This document shows positions 1 to 11,811 of a stretch of DNA of 64,000 nt, piece after piece. The stretch is from Rhynchonema sp. JSB1_4 (lineage: Eukaryota > Nematoda > Chromadorea > Monhysterida > Xyalidae). Location: NCBI GenBank assembly GCA_030248065.1, contig JASAMV010008903.1, positions 1-64,000 on the forward strand, read 5' to 3'. How positions within the stretch are numbered: the stretch's first letter is position 1; every line of letters starts with the position of its first letter. Both the position numbers and the translations under genes were made by a program. Under the pieces are notes generated by a model, which made no database searches, was not told the DNA's origin, and saw only the letters and a list, made by a program, of their open reading frames with translations.

Positions 1-866
1 TGATTTATGAGTTGTTTTCTGTTAAAAACTATTGGTATTCATATGATTTGACATGAAAGACAACGAAAAATTTTTAAGTAGTGATGCAAAGCAATACTTA
101 CCGTAAACCATGCGATCATTATGAGAATGTTTTGAGGAATTTTCCCACGATAGAAAAACTGATGAGGAAGGAAAAAACGCTAAAATGCTGAAGCGGAAAG
201 GAACTACAAATAATAATAATAATTTTCTAACCAAACAGGATTGTTTGCAAACGCCGCTATAAATAAACAGGCACCAAGCAAACACAGCAACGAAGGCTCA
301 CTTTTACCGAAAATAAGTTGAAAAAGCGAGCAAATAAAGGTATTAGGCAATGGACGCACGCGTGCGCATAGCGAAACAAATTTATTATTTGCTCATGAAA
401 AATATTAGGTTGACGCAAAATCTATACCGTTTTTCGGCAAAAGCAAAGTCAAGAGCGTAAATAAGATAAAAGAACTGACACAGTCGCTGTGTTGGTTGTC
501 AACCGCCATTTACAGAGAAAAATATTTTATTTCAAATAGTTTGCCATCAGCGTGCGCTCAAGTTTGGTGTCACGGTTTCAAAGCGTTTTGCGCGCAATTC
601 AATAGAACTAAAAAGTTACCCGTCGAAAAAAAACCCCACCAGTAGTTTAGGTGTGTTGCTGTCTAAAATTATATACAAATGCGATTTAACGGATAAATTT
701 ACATCTGAAAAAATTGATAAAGATAGACATTCAAGTGCGCGAGTCTCTATTCATGCAGCAGACGCACAGGACAGGAGCAAACTCTGAAAATTTTCAGCGA
801 AACCAAAAAGTGAACGAAAAACAAAAAAAACAGAGAGATTGAGACAATGAATCACGGGCTCCGGAA
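1..866. other. AT-rich intergenic sequence
   Basis: No exon-like reading frame with usable splice sites is visible on either strand. The open frames here are short, AT-rich and have no signal peptide or motif. The right border is set by the 8-bp target duplication of the hAT-like element that follows. Confidence 0.5.
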
Positions 867-1603
867 CAGTGGTTTTTTAAAAAAAAATTTTTTTTTTTAT
901 TAAAAAAAAAAATTTTTTAAAAAAAAAAAAAATTCGTTCCAAAAGTTAAAAAAAAAATTTTTTTTTTATTATTTCAAAATTCGAAAATTTCTCTATTTTT
1001 TTGCTCTAAAAGTGCTATTTTTTGCATAAAAATTGCTACTGTTAACATCACCCGACCCTACCATGGGTGTATTGGGTGCCATAATCGTTGTTTTGTGGCA
1101 TCTAGACATAGTGCACACACTCACATGGCCTCTCATATGATTACACATGTACATGTGACTGGGTGGGCATGCATTTATCCATGCAACAGACCCGAAAGCA
1201 GTGATTCGGTGTGATATTCACTCTATATTTACACTGTTTGTCACATATTTGCATTGGTCGTGTACCAAGAGGCAATAGTTTCACCCAAATTTACCGTCTT
1301 GAGTGTCACAAAGCCACACCAAGGCACCCACACCACGTGGAGGAAGTGTACGGGTGTGTACCTGACTACTGTTGGTACTCATTGACCATTGTTTAGTATT
1401 GTTTTCGTGTCGTGAGTGCTTTATATGCACTTACCACACGTTATGGAAGAAAAATGCCACTATTTTTTGCTTTAGCGCTCATTTTTTTTCGTTTCTGGCA
1501 GTTTTTGGCTGGAATAAAAAAATTTTTTTTTAAATTAAAAAAAAAAATTTTTTTTTTAAAAAAAAATGGGGTTTGAATAAAAAAATTTTTTTATTAACCA
1601 CTG
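867..1603. mobile_element. hAT-type non-autonomous element (copy 1)
   Basis: The element starts CAGTGGTT and ends AACCACTG, and is flanked by a perfect 8-bp direct repeat CTCCGGAA at 859-866 and 1604-1611. An 8-bp duplication with CA-G ends is the hallmark of hAT transposition. The subterminal parts are long alternating runs of A and T that form inverted arms. The middle (about 1060-1430) is unique sequence with no transposase frame. The same middle occurs in reverse orientation at about 45770-46110, so this is a family of about 0.65-0.74 kb. Confidence 0.85.
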
Positions 1604-3792
1604 CTCCGGAATGATGCAGGAAAAATATAATAACAAAAATACGCCAGCAACCAACAAAACAATAGCAAAATCATAGAAAACCGCCTCGCGCGCACGTAGA
1701 ACAACAGAACATCGAATTTGACCTTACTGGCGTGTTGGGGAGAGAGCTGTGCAACATAGTAAGACTGTGCCAATAATAAAATGCGCGCGTGTGTGGTTGT
1801 GTTGTATTGCGGAAAGCAAGTGCAGCGCAGTGAGCAAAAAGGGGGACTAGGCACGCGCGATAATAATATCGGGGGCTGGGCAAGAGAAGGGATATGACTA
1901 ATACGCGTATAGATGTCGCATAGGTAGACATATGTATATCCACGTAAATCGACATCACCCTAAGCCATTGATGCGCACTTTTATGGCCCGTGCAATGTTG
2001 TGGTTGTTGTTGTTGTTTTGGATTACTTTGAGGGAAAGTCTTCTCAATGGTTGCTCTGCCCAATGTGAATGAAACCACACAATTTCTAGTCTGGTATCAC
2101 GCTCTAATGATGCGTGCTACACCACACAACAGCGCGCGTCTGAACAAATATATATAAAATGTATAAAATTACATAATAGCGCTATGAACAAATATTTTAA
2201 CTGATCCTGAATTTCAGATAAATATGATAGCAACAGTTGCAGTATAAACGCCCAGGCTTTCGCTCATTATGACTAAATCTAGCTGAAAGCCAAAGCGAAA
2301 GCCTGAATATGAACATCATCGTAAATAAACAAAAACGTGCGCAAGTAAAGTCAGCAATACACAAGACCACTTGACTTCGTTCCACGACTATACAACAGCC
2401 CATCATATGACTAATACCACATCGACCTACTATACTTATGGCATATTAGGTCTACCACCGCAGGTACAGCCGACTGACCACGTAACAATGAAAACCGGTT
2501 GACAACTACAACTACCATGCATTCGTGTACATTTTACGAATATTTTCTGCGAACATATGACCAAAATTGGCAGTGTGTTTGTGTATAGCAGTATAATATT
2601 GTCAGTGTCAGTGAAAGCAGAGTTTGTGCAATAAACCTGCAGATCACACGCGGGGAGGGGTTGAGCATTGCTCAGCACCAAAACCGGAACGCGATGGTAG
2701 AAGGACTGTTCAAATACTGTAAGTATGCGTGCAGTTTGGTTTCAGGGGCTTGGCGAATCTTCTGAAAGGAATATCATGCTGAAAGTTTTTTCAGCGGGAA
2801 TAAACATTTTCAGCTGCTTATATGTATACACGCACCCAAGTTGATTATATGAAATGGAAACAGGATACCAAATAAGTTTATGGACTCCAAAAAAAAAACA
2901 AATAGCCAATACCAGACAAAAAAACATGCGTTGGAGGCAGGCTATACTACCGGAGATTTCCATATGCAGATCGCTCCGAATGGAGCCCTAAGAGCTCTAC
3001 TCGGAAACTTTTCTGAGGATGCTAATGTTTCGGTGTTTGAAATGCACATACAATAAGTTGATTACAAGAACAGACGGTTTCCACTGATGTCGAAAATCCC
3101 GGCACCGGTTTTTCCCCAGTTTTCCGGATAGAGTTCCGGCGGCTTTATGTCGGAAATTCCGACACCAAAACTGAACCAAGCCGACGTGCAGCTTCACGAA
3201 CCGCTAATTTCAGATTCGAAAACACGCTCTGAGTCTGAAACTGAGAGCTACGAAGTAGCTGGTAAATAAAACACTTCATCAGATTCACCAGAATGACCGA
3301 TTTGAATAGTTTGGTCAAAATTCTTCCCATCGCCATCTCATTGTCATGTACTTCAGGAGGTCAGTCAGAGAACCTTAATGTGAATAAAAAATACAAGTTG
3401 ATGTTTTATTCATCAATGATAATGTTTCAGCTTTCAATCACCGTCATTGGATGCGTCGATCAACGCTAGATAATGGAACATCTGACCAGCAAGTGGTTGA
3501 CGGGGCGCAGCATCATAAATTCGCGGTCAAATACTTGAAAGAATCCGGTTTGTTTGTGAAAGTCCCCCTCAGTTGACCAAGTTTTAGCCTAAGCCTAGAG
3601 AAAGAAGTGTAAAATACCAACAAATGCATCAAAACAAACTTTCCGTTACAACCGAAACGGTGCCGAGGGTAAACAGAGCCGGCGAGGTGTCTACGACTTG
3701 CACAAGCAGATTTTCTATACACTGTACTTGACAAGTATGTTCCATTAGATTCGGACCTCTGGTTTCGACCGGCGTAAAACTCGCACCTTAAA
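1604..3792. other. intergenic region upstream of the chitinase gene
   Basis: No gene can be supported. The region holds a palindromic patch at about 3085-3165 built on CCGGCACC and GGTGTCGG-like halves, and a short GCCTAAGCC telomere-like patch near 3588. The signal-peptide exon of the downstream chitinase may lie here, but several short ATG-to-donor segments are possible and none stands out. Confidence 0.4.
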
Positions 3793-6700
3793 TTGGCGTT
3801 GCATCTCAAAATTCCTGGTCGCGTTACACAGCAAAATTTACCCATGCCCAGTCGTAGTCCAACCGTCGTTCTGTTCGCAGTGGTTGCCCGCAAAAAGGGG
3901 ACACGGATGCCCCATAAGCTTGCCTTGTTTGCTCAACCAGAACCGCCACCGAATCAACGTCTGCTGACGTGCTATTTCTCATACGACCAGCCAACATTGG
4001 CCAGCGCGATCAACGCAAGTCTGTGCACGCATATTATGGTCATTGGAGGCTTCAACAGCGTGCAGGTCAGTTAAATGAGGCAAGTAACATACTGTATGCT
4101 CAGCTTTGTTGACGGGCCTCCACCGTGTGTCGGCAGAGCTTGAGCATGGTTGTTAGCTTCGCCTCGGTTCCACGGACAGCCGGTGCACCAGGCTATCATC
4201 AGTCCCAGTGCGATTGGATATTGGTCGCACAATGACCATATAAGAATTCACCAAATGGAATCCTGACTTTCAGGTTCAGTCACTCTTAACCACTGTGCTA
4301 TTTATGATTCTCACAAAACATTTTCAGCAGAAAATAATCCAGCAGATCAACCACGTTGGCGCAGGTCTGAAACATTCTCTTTACTATATGCTTTGTGTGC
4401 GATCACGCAACGCAACGTCACCACCCCGTCACTTTCCCTCTTTACGATTCAGGAAAAAAATTTGACCAATTCTTATAAAGTCATTGTGCAACCAATACCA
4501 GATGGCCACGTGACCAACACTTGACCCTTTCAAATAAACACAAAAACGTTTACAACCCTTGACCGTTTCGTACAGTTCCGGGTGCAATTCTAGGCTGAAA
4601 GTTCGCGTGCACGCGACTTCCTAGTGCTGAAACATAGGCAGCGCACGCGCAAAACTTCGCGTGCACGCGAAGTTACTTCGACTTTTGCCTATACTTTGCA
4701 CTGTTTCGCACGCGCGTGCACGCGACTTCAACTTTCAGCCCAAAATTGCACCCGGTACTGTACCATGCGCTTTGGTCGTCTGTCACCGAAAATTAAATAA
4801 ACACGAAAACGTTTACAGACGGACGGGACACTGATTCACGCTGATCCCGGCCAATACGTGAAACTCAAGGCGCAATTTCGAACGACAAATCCGAGCGTGA
4901 AGCTGCTGCTCTGCGTGCAGCCTGACGGCAAAAATATCAGTGCGGTTGTGAGTTTTATTTGAAAATTTTTACTTGTCGTAAACTAAAATATTCGTCGACG
5001 AGAAAAATGAACAAATTCCAAAAAAAAACACCAGGTGCGTAGCGGAGCGGCGATCACCAAATTCGCGCAACAAACCGTCCGATTCCTGAACACAATCGAA
5101 TACGACGGTTTCGACTTAGACTGGGAGTTCCCGGTTTTCAGCGGGCAGGCGAGTGACAAGGATGGACTCAGCAAGATGTTGAGAGTGAGTATACGGAATT
5201 GGTAAAGCGAGGCACATCATACTACACTCCTCCACCCTCATTATTTTGGCATCCCACACGGCTATATGAAACCAATACTTACCTGCACACGACTGCTCCC
5301 CCGATCGGGAACGCATTTGTAAACTTTCCGAACAGATCACTGGAGTGCCTATTGGAGATTAGATTTTTTCCTGGGTGCATGAACAGTTCTTTCGTTCTGA
5401 ACCCTGATCCCAGTTTGGCCCCTTTGTGGAAAATTACCGAATAAGACCGCCGTGGGGACTTCTCCGACAGTTAGGTGCCGATCCATCGTGTACCGTCAAT
5501 ATTCTACTATTAGTGATCTATACCAGACGGGACCCGTGCCTACGGCCCGGCTACAGCGCTGCGCCCATGCCGTGCCACCCCCCCCCCCCCCGAAGACCCA
5601 TTAGCATATACCCAAAGCTACCCGTGAAAATTGTCCCGTCCGCACCTCCGAGGGAGGGGGCCACAGGTAGACTTAGACATACATACATACATACGTCTTT
5701 CTGTTTTAGTAGTATAGATTACGTAATTATGCGTCACGTCAAAAAATACAGGCTCCCAAGGTCAAAATGTAACGGCAGACAATGTAAAATGTAGTTTTTC
5801 AGAAATTCCGCCAACTTTTCAACGCTAACCAACGTCCCCTGCTGCTCACGGCTGCCGTATCGGCGAGACCCAACGAGATCGACACATCATACGATGTACC
5901 AGCGCTCAATCGGTTCTGTCCGCAACAATTTCTTTGCATGTTTTTTATTTGTTTCATCTTATATTCTGCGCTTTAGTTCAGTTCTTGGGTGGAATTTTCG
6001 AAACGGTGTAAAGGTCAGTTGGGCGTAAAGGTCGGCGTAAAGTTCGGTCGAAAGCTCGGTCGGCGTAGCTCGGTGTAAACGTGAAACATTGCCTGTTATT
6101 AACGTGGAATGTTTCAAATTTACACCGAGGTCTAGCAGACCGAGCTGTCGACCGAGCTTTCCACCGACTTTTACACCCAACCGACCTTTACACCGTTTCG
6201 AAAATATCACTCCTTATTGCGAGACATTCGCATAGATGCTACACTATACATATGTTGGCGGTTCTTTTTATTCCTAACTTGGGTCCAATCTGACGGTCTC
6301 CTTGACCCATAAGAACGATCACTCTTTTCAAGAGAGGCAACATGGTCACTATAAAGCAAGTGCACTGTGCATGCATTCTATTTAGGACCCTGGATTTCAT
6401 CAATCTGATGACGTACGACTTCAACTACTGGTCCGCGACCAAACCAATAACGGGACACAACGCCCCTTTGCTGCCTGGACCCACTGACATTGGCCCGCTC
6501 GATCACATGTACACGGTTAGATTTGTTCGATGTTTGTTTATGAAATTTTGAGAAAATAAGAAAAAACCGTCAATATTGATATAGAATGACAGCCATTTTC
6601 TAGAAAATATCGTAGGCAAAATCGGGAGTATCTACTGCATCGGGATAAAATCGAGGGGATACCTACTGGACCATGCCAAACATCGGGGATACCTACATGT

Positions 6701-7566
6701 ACTAGGCGATGGGATGCCTGCTGTACTGGGGGTTAACCCAACTCCCCCAACTCCAACACTGGTGTGAGCGAGTAATAAAATGATCGCAAACAAAACGGAA
6801 AATGATGAACTTTACCGACCAGCAGCTGATGTTTCACAGGAGTACAGCGCGACCTACTGGTATCGCAAAGGCATGCAACCAAGTCGGATAGCGGTCGGCA
6901 TCCCCACGTATGCGCACACGTTCAAGTTGCTGGTGCCTTTCATGCATTACGTACACGCACCGGCTGTTGGATTCTCGAAATACGGAAACGAGATTACGTT
7001 CTCACAGATGAGTGCAGTGTTCGAAAGCGATCTCTTATCGAGATCGAGATACAGAATTTTTCTTATTAAGAGAATCACTATAAACAGGGTAGACTGTACG
7101 AAATCATTTGCTTTTCCTGTCAGGTGTGCAAATTGCTGAAGCAGGGCGGTTACGAAAAGGTCTGGGACGACAAATCACGTGTACCCTATTGCTACAAGGG
7201 GACCACCTGGATCAGTTACGACGATGTGCAAAGTGTGACGGAGAAGGTGCGAAGAACAATGTTTTTTAAAAAAAACGTATTTTCGTTCAAAACAGTTTAA
7301 TGAATTCCGTTCATTTGAAATATTGGGTATTTCAAAAAATGTGAGCGACACTAAGATTCTCGAGGTTCACGGCTAGATTTGTGACTGAATTGACTACCAT
7401 GGAGCATCCATACCAGCTGGCCTTTCTGAATCAGGCTCAATGGATCAAAACGATGAATTTCGGCGGCGCAATGGTCTATGCCCTGACTAGTGATGACGTC
7501 ACTGGCACCGCATGTGCGATCGGTCCTATGCCACTGGTGAATACGATACATCGCATTATGATGTGA
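3793..7566 (+). CDS. GH18 chitinase-like protein, eight exons
   Basis: Glycosyl hydrolase family 18 enzymes cleave beta-1,4 bonds of chitin using a catalytic glutamate in DxxDxDxE. The exons that join in phase are 3793-4065, 4819-4947, 5035-5184, 5803-5912, 6386-6515, 6840-7016, 7124-7246 and 7435-7566, giving at most 407 residues. The barrel start RLLTCYFSYD is in exon 1, the catalytic motif DGFDLDWEFP with Glu intact is in exon 3, MTYDF is in exon 5, GIPTYAHTF is in exon 6, and GGAMVYALTSDD is in exon 8. No chitin-binding domain follows. Odd points: the usual SxGG strand-3 motif reads LLLCVQPDG, and the conserved Trp before the DD motif is Tyr. Substrate binding may therefore be altered, or the protein may be a lectin-like relative. 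The start is uncertain: the first ATG has no clean signal peptide, ATG 3907 is an alternative, and an upstream signal exon may be missing. Introns 1 and 4 carry inverted-repeat elements. Confidence 0.92.
4219..4497. mobile_element. terminal-inverted-repeat element, GGTCGCACAATGAC family (copy 1)
   Basis: The ends are inverted: TATTGGTCGCACAATGAC at the left and GTCATTGTGCAACCAATA at the right. A GATCGCACAC/GTGTGCGATC-type core and a GATTCAGG block are shared with the copies at about 9475-9680 and 35051-35323. It is non-coding and lies in chitinase intron 1. Confidence 0.7.
4578..4755. mobile_element. CGCGTGCACGCG-rich inverted-repeat element (copy 1)
   Basis: The ends are CCGGGTGCAATTCTAGGCTG and the inverse TTGCACCCGG. 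The body contains repeated self-complementary CGCGTGCACGCG blocks. A second full copy lies inverted at 25903-26095. This copy is in chitinase intron 1. Confidence 0.75.
5988..6212. repeat. palindromic repeat in chitinase intron 4
   Basis: The left arm TTTTCGAAACGGTGTAAAGG is mirrored by CCTTTACACCGTTTCGAAAA at the right. The interior repeats GGTCGGCGTAAA-like units in both arms. It has no coding content. Confidence 0.7.
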
Positions 7567-7897
7567 TTAGGGAGTGAAACATCATCCAGCGTAGAGATGT
7601 GAACCGACCCCTGCAGAGTGTTCTCGCATTTTAATATGTTTCAATATGCTTTTTTGAGCACTGTACTTTGGGTAATGTCATTGCTTTTTTAAGCATTGTA
7701 TACTTTGGGAAATGGGTCATGACGGTAGTACCATAGTCAATCGCCATGAAGAAGTCTGGGTCTGCACTATGTTCATGTACCTGTACATCCGCTTATAGAC
7801 AATTTTACCAGCGAGAAGGACAGGAATTTTATTATCGGTTCCTGCATATCTAGGTATATACAAAATATATGTACGGTATAAGCGCTTATGTGGCAAA

Positions 7898-8135
7898 ATC
7901 AAACTTGATGGTGGATTCCGTTCCGTCCAGTCTTGCCTTGGTCATGTGTTTTTTTGCCAAACGATAATTCCGAGATTTACTGATGCCCCTGGTTTCGACC
8001 TGCGTAAAAATATTTCATTTTAGGTCTCGGAAGAACGTCTGACCGGGTCGAAACATTGGTGACATCAGTATCCATAATACAAACAGTCACGTGACCAAGG
8101 CAAAGACCGGACCGTAACCATCACCAAGTCTGATT
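7898..8135. mobile_element. composite inverted-repeat element, CAAACTTGGTGATCGG / GACCAGCGTAAA family
   Basis: The outer arms CAAACTTGATGG...GCCTTGGTCATGTG and CACGTGACCAAGGC...CCATCACCAAGTCTG are inverted. A second inner pair built on TTTCGACCTGCGTAAA and GACCGGGTCGAAA sits inside them. Relatives occur at 34446-34690, 42788-43025, 55017-55640 and about 60808-60970, and an inner-arm fragment at about 18486-18568. Confidence 0.7.
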
Positions 8136-8535
8136 TCGTCCATGGCCACCGCCAGTATTTTATTACAGTAACCCACGTACACAGGTATAATACATTCCCA
8201 CTTATTATACCAACACAACTTTTTTTAACTTATATACGTGCAATTCATGACAAACCACCCCCAAAACTTGTTTGCATACATACATAGGTTTCTCTTCTTC
8301 AGTTTTCACACAGACAGATTTTGAAAAGTTCCATGCGTTGTAAGTTCAAGTTTGGCAATATTTTATAGTTCTGCGGTTCAAGTCTGCTGGAACCTGTGTA
8401 TGTACGAGTACCCCGTGGGAACGCAACACCCAGAAATAAACTCATACTAACTTGAAATGCACAAGTTATATATACATATGTATGTATATTTTTCAAAAAT
8501 CATCAGACGTTTGGGTTTCATTGAAGCAGAAAAAT

Positions 8536-8678
8536 AAAGGCCTAACTATACTTCGTTCTGTCAGAGAACAAAGAACAAATTCTCGCGGGCTGATTGGCTG
8601 TTGAACCCACGTGGACCAATCAGCGCGCTAGAATTTGTTCTTTGTTCTCTGAGAGAACGAAGTATAGTTAGGCCTTAA
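8536..8678. mobile_element. short inverted-repeat element (about 143 bp)
   Basis: The left arm AAAGGCCTAACTATACTTCG and the right arm CGAAGTATAGTTAGGCCTTA are near-perfect inverses. They continue through AGAGAACAAAGAACAAATTC and GAATTTGTTCTTTGTTCTCT to a small loop. This is a MITE-like hairpin with no reading frame. Confidence 0.75.
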
Positions 8679-9336
8679 AGGCATAGCTTTTTGCAACTTG
8701 TGATTTTCGGCAGAAATTGGTGAATATGAAACGAGCAGTTCACTGTCTGGGTCTGGTGGTAAGCTTAGTTTCTTCTTGCATTTTACTGAAAAATGTTTAG
8801 CGTTTGGCATTGAAAATTGAGAGGAACGCCCCAAAGCTCCATCGCTATCAAACGATACACGATGAATGTCGCATGAATTTAAGGTTTTGTTGATGGCGTC
8901 GGTGGTAAATGGCCAACAGAATGACACCGGTAAGGGCTGTTCGCTTTCCAGAGGCATGGTTTACTATATTATGGTTCAAAAAAGTAATACTAGTAGTTGA
9001 AGACTTTGCGTCTGTATTGAATGTTCAAACGCATCATAGAAATGTATGTGTTCATGATTCGAATACTGGTTCCGGAAAACGTGCCTGAGTTTTCTGCTAA
9101 AAACCCCCTTGAAAACACGCACAGGAAACGGTTGCGTATAGGAGCCGCGGGGCATCAATTTGGATAAAATGTTATTTTGGAGAACGTTGTTGGTTTTCGA
9201 CAACTGTACATTTCCCAGCTTACGGGAGGGGGGCTGCAAGCGGAAAATTCCGGCAACTTCTGAGTTTACAGTTTGCTCTCCGCCAATCCTGGAACACACA
9301 TCGCCAAGCCCCTTCCCAATATTGCACGAATCACAG

Positions 9337-10199
9337 TGCTTCGAATATCACTGTACCAGCGATCACTTTTTGCCTAATGGTGAGACGAGAATGAAAGTGT
9401 GCTGCATTGGCTCGAACACGTACGATAAGAATCCCGAGGACTGCGGCAAAGCGGACAGTAAAAGTGGGTATAAGGTCGCACAATGACGTTATAAGCAGTG
9501 GTCAATTTTTTTCCTGAATCGTGAAGCGGGAATATGTGACGGGCGGGGCAGTGACGTTGCGCGGCGCGCGCGCGATCGCACACAAACCATGCAGTCACCA
9601 AAAGGTTTCAGACCCGCAGCAACGTGGGTGCTCATCTGCTTGACTATTTTCGGCTGAAAAAAGTTTTGTGATGTGCAGCGTTTACCAACTTAGCGCTTGT
9701 AACAGATGCAGTGTCGGTTGTGGTCGGGGCCCGGGGGTTTGACTTTGATTTGGCATGAAATATTTTTGATCATTCATTACACACAACTGTGAAGCAGCAG
9801 CCAGTCACCTGCGCACTGGCTGTATAGCGCACACATGGCCAGCTGGCTGAGGTTTCACGGATGCGCGTATGATTTGAAAACATTTTTATGCCGAGTCAAA
9901 GTCAAACCCGGCCCCCACCACACCCGACCCCGGCCTTGGGGGGGGGGCACACGTTAACAGATGGGCACGTTGGGCACGTGTAGGGACACGTTAACAGATG
10001 GGCACGTGTGGGGGCGTTGAGGGCTTATTATTTCGCCGTGAAAGTACGAATACGTCGTTCAAACATTATCAGCTTTTGCTTTCTTTAGCCATGATGCATT
10101 ATTTTTTTGTTTGTAAATCAGCCCCAAATACTGGCATAACACCAAGGAGCACACCAAGAAAGGTCTCAACGACAAACTTCAATCTTTTATGTTGAAGAT
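9337..10199 (+). CDS. small cysteine-rich protein, partial gene model
   Basis: I do not recognise the family. Exon 9337-9467 begins after CACGAATCACAG and encodes CFEYHCTSDHFLPNG, KVCCIG and EDCGK, five cysteines in about 40 residues. A GG/GTATAAG donor joins it in phase 2 to an exon at 10122, which starts PKYWHNTKEHTKKGLND. The 3' end is ambiguous. Reading on stops at 10246. A GT at 10200 with an acceptor at 10228 would be a 29-nt intron leading to a two-cysteine tail. A splice from 10199 to 10679 joins a good frame (TCDTAHYAAKRKAEQ...) ending at 10834. The start and any signal peptide are not found; the frame is open back to 9160. The intron carries an inverted-repeat element. Confidence 0.5.
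9720..9948. repeat. inverted-repeat element in the intron of the cysteine-rich gene
   Basis: The left arm GGGTTTGACTTTGATTTGGC is mirrored by GCCGAGTCAAAGTCAAACCC. Outside these, GGTCGGGGCCCGG and CCGACCCCGGCC form the outer ends. CAGCCAGTCACC and CTGGCTGTATAGC lie in the loop. It is non-coding. Confidence 0.6.
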
Positions 10200-10246
10200 G
10201 TATGAAAAATTCCGTTTCTGCTTTTCAGCCCGTCATGCACGAAATA

Positions 10247-11811
10247 TCATGTAGTGCGATTACCAGTGAAGTGTTCAGCACTGACCACAAAGTAGAGTAA
10301 CCAAACGTTGGTTAACTTCGGTTCCTGTGATGCAAAGTCTGTGATGCCATCCCACCCACCTAACCTACATACATACATATGTACGAATAGTAATTGCAGC
10401 GCAATCCATAGTCAGTTCGCCACAATTTACCTGTCGTATACCCGCAGCTGTTTTATGGTCAAAGTTACTGTCGACTGACTCGAGCCTAAAACGACGGCAC
10501 AGGCCGATTTTGCTGGCATTAGGGTTGTGGCTCGTCGCGGCGATAAATTTGGCTCATGTCATTAGTATACATACCTGGCGATTTCGTTGCTTCTGTTCGA
10601 CCAGCGTAATAGGTGTTCCCACTTGTAGTTATACCAAATTTTACACACTGGTCGAAACCACAGAAACAACGAGATCCTAGGCTCTATACATGTGACACGG
10701 CCCATTATGCCGCCAAGCGCAAAGCAGAACAACATCCCAGTGGCGGCAGCGCCGTTGCCAGCAAAGTGCACGACGGTTATGATTCATATTTGATGCGTTC
10801 GTTGAAAGATAAGAGTGAGAATTGCGTGCAATGAATAGAAAAGCGCCCTCAAAATGTTCATCATAATCGGTAAGGCATCGTGCAAAAACAGTGCACTTTG
10901 TCTGGCAACATGCCTTCCTGTTGTATGCACATGGCTTTTTAAATTAAACTTTAATCGTGTCCTCTAGTCTGGTGAGCACCAAGACTTTGATCGCACCTTA
11001 ATATTCCACCTTCAATCTGGTTACTGGCTTGGCTTGTAGCTACATATGTCGTCAAATCATGGCGTGTCAAATCTTTTCGCCAAATCACATGTATTATTTC
11101 CAGCGCTCATTTGGGGCTCATGCTTATGGCTTGATTTGACGAAAAGGTCATGATTTGACGACAAAACTATTCGCCTGATTATTGCGACAGAATGTCACCA
11201 CACCACTGTCTTTTTCATTCCCAGGATAATTAGAAAATATAACGATGTTATTATTGCGGATTGCTATACTTACCCAACTAACAAATGTTTTCGCAATACA
11301 ATTAATGATCATTATAATATCGCAAGTTCATGAAAATATAACGATGACCAATGTTATACGGAAAAGCTCAATATTGTACTGCACAGAAAAATTTGTACAA
11401 GAGATTCAGAGAGTGAGAGACTGCAGCAAAAGTATAATAACGACAGAGCACAACGTGAAGCAAAAATGTCAAAATTCGCAGTGCAAAGCTCAGATTATGG
11501 CCAATAAACACAATTTTAAAGCAGTTGTTTATTGTAAGTCCCTGATGATTAAAAGCATAAAGCAATGAAAAAGGCTGGCGATCGGTGTATTGCAAGCAGC
11601 AGTGTTCACGGTGGGTCAGAACAAATATAGTGTAACGATATTCAAGTTCCCTTGGCACGCCAACTCGTTTTGTAACCCAGGCTATTTCGAAGGATTCTTG
11701 CAAAATTTGGCTGTGCCAATCAATTTTAATTAATCTCGCTATCAGCCAATCGATTAAACAATTTGAATTGTTCAAAACTGCGAATGGATCAGCCGATCAC
11801 TCACTAATCAG
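10247..11811. other. intergenic region with one palindrome and a candidate exon
   Basis: 10679-10834 is a good-looking terminal reading frame on + (lysine-rich, ending ...SENCVQ) that may belong to the upstream cysteine-rich gene. 11047-11165 is a palindrome with arms GTCGTCAAATCATG and CATGATTTGACGAC. The rest shows nothing I can support apart from the small frame at 11245-11568. Confidence 0.4.
11245..11568 (+). CDS. possible single-exon small secreted protein
   Basis: This is an open frame of 107 codons that starts with a hydrophobic stretch (MLLLRIAILTQLTNVFAIQ), which could serve as a signal peptide. It has five spaced cysteines in a lysine-rich remainder. Against it, the sequence is AT-rich, an equally long frame lies on the other strand, and no paralogue is in the window. 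Treat as unproven. Confidence 0.2.
   Translation: MLLLRIAILTQLTNVFAIQLMIIIISQVHENITMTNVIRKSSILYCTEKFVQEIQRVRDCSKSIITTEHNVKQKCQNSQCKAQIMANKHNFKAVVYCKSLMIKSIKQ

Larger units (their letters stand above)
7567..9336. other. intergenic region with two inverted-repeat elements
   Basis: No gene is supported between the chitinase stop and the first visible exon of the cysteine-rich gene. Besides the two elements listed separately there is an open frame on - at 8628-8957, with no signal peptide or motif, partly overlapping a repeat. ATG 8727 followed by a GTAAGC donor could be a first exon of the next gene but cannot be tied to it. Confidence 0.4.

Noticed and set aside
2694..3016. A two-exon micro-gene on + (ATG 2694, GTAAGT donor at 2719, acceptor at 2969, stop at 3014) giving 23 residues.
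   Set aside because: Splice sites and phase agree, but the product is too short and has no motif; such matches are expected by chance in this much sequence.
8628..8957. 109-codon open frame on the minus strand.
   Set aside because: No signal peptide, domain or partner exon, and its 3' part runs into the inverted-repeat element at 8536-8678.
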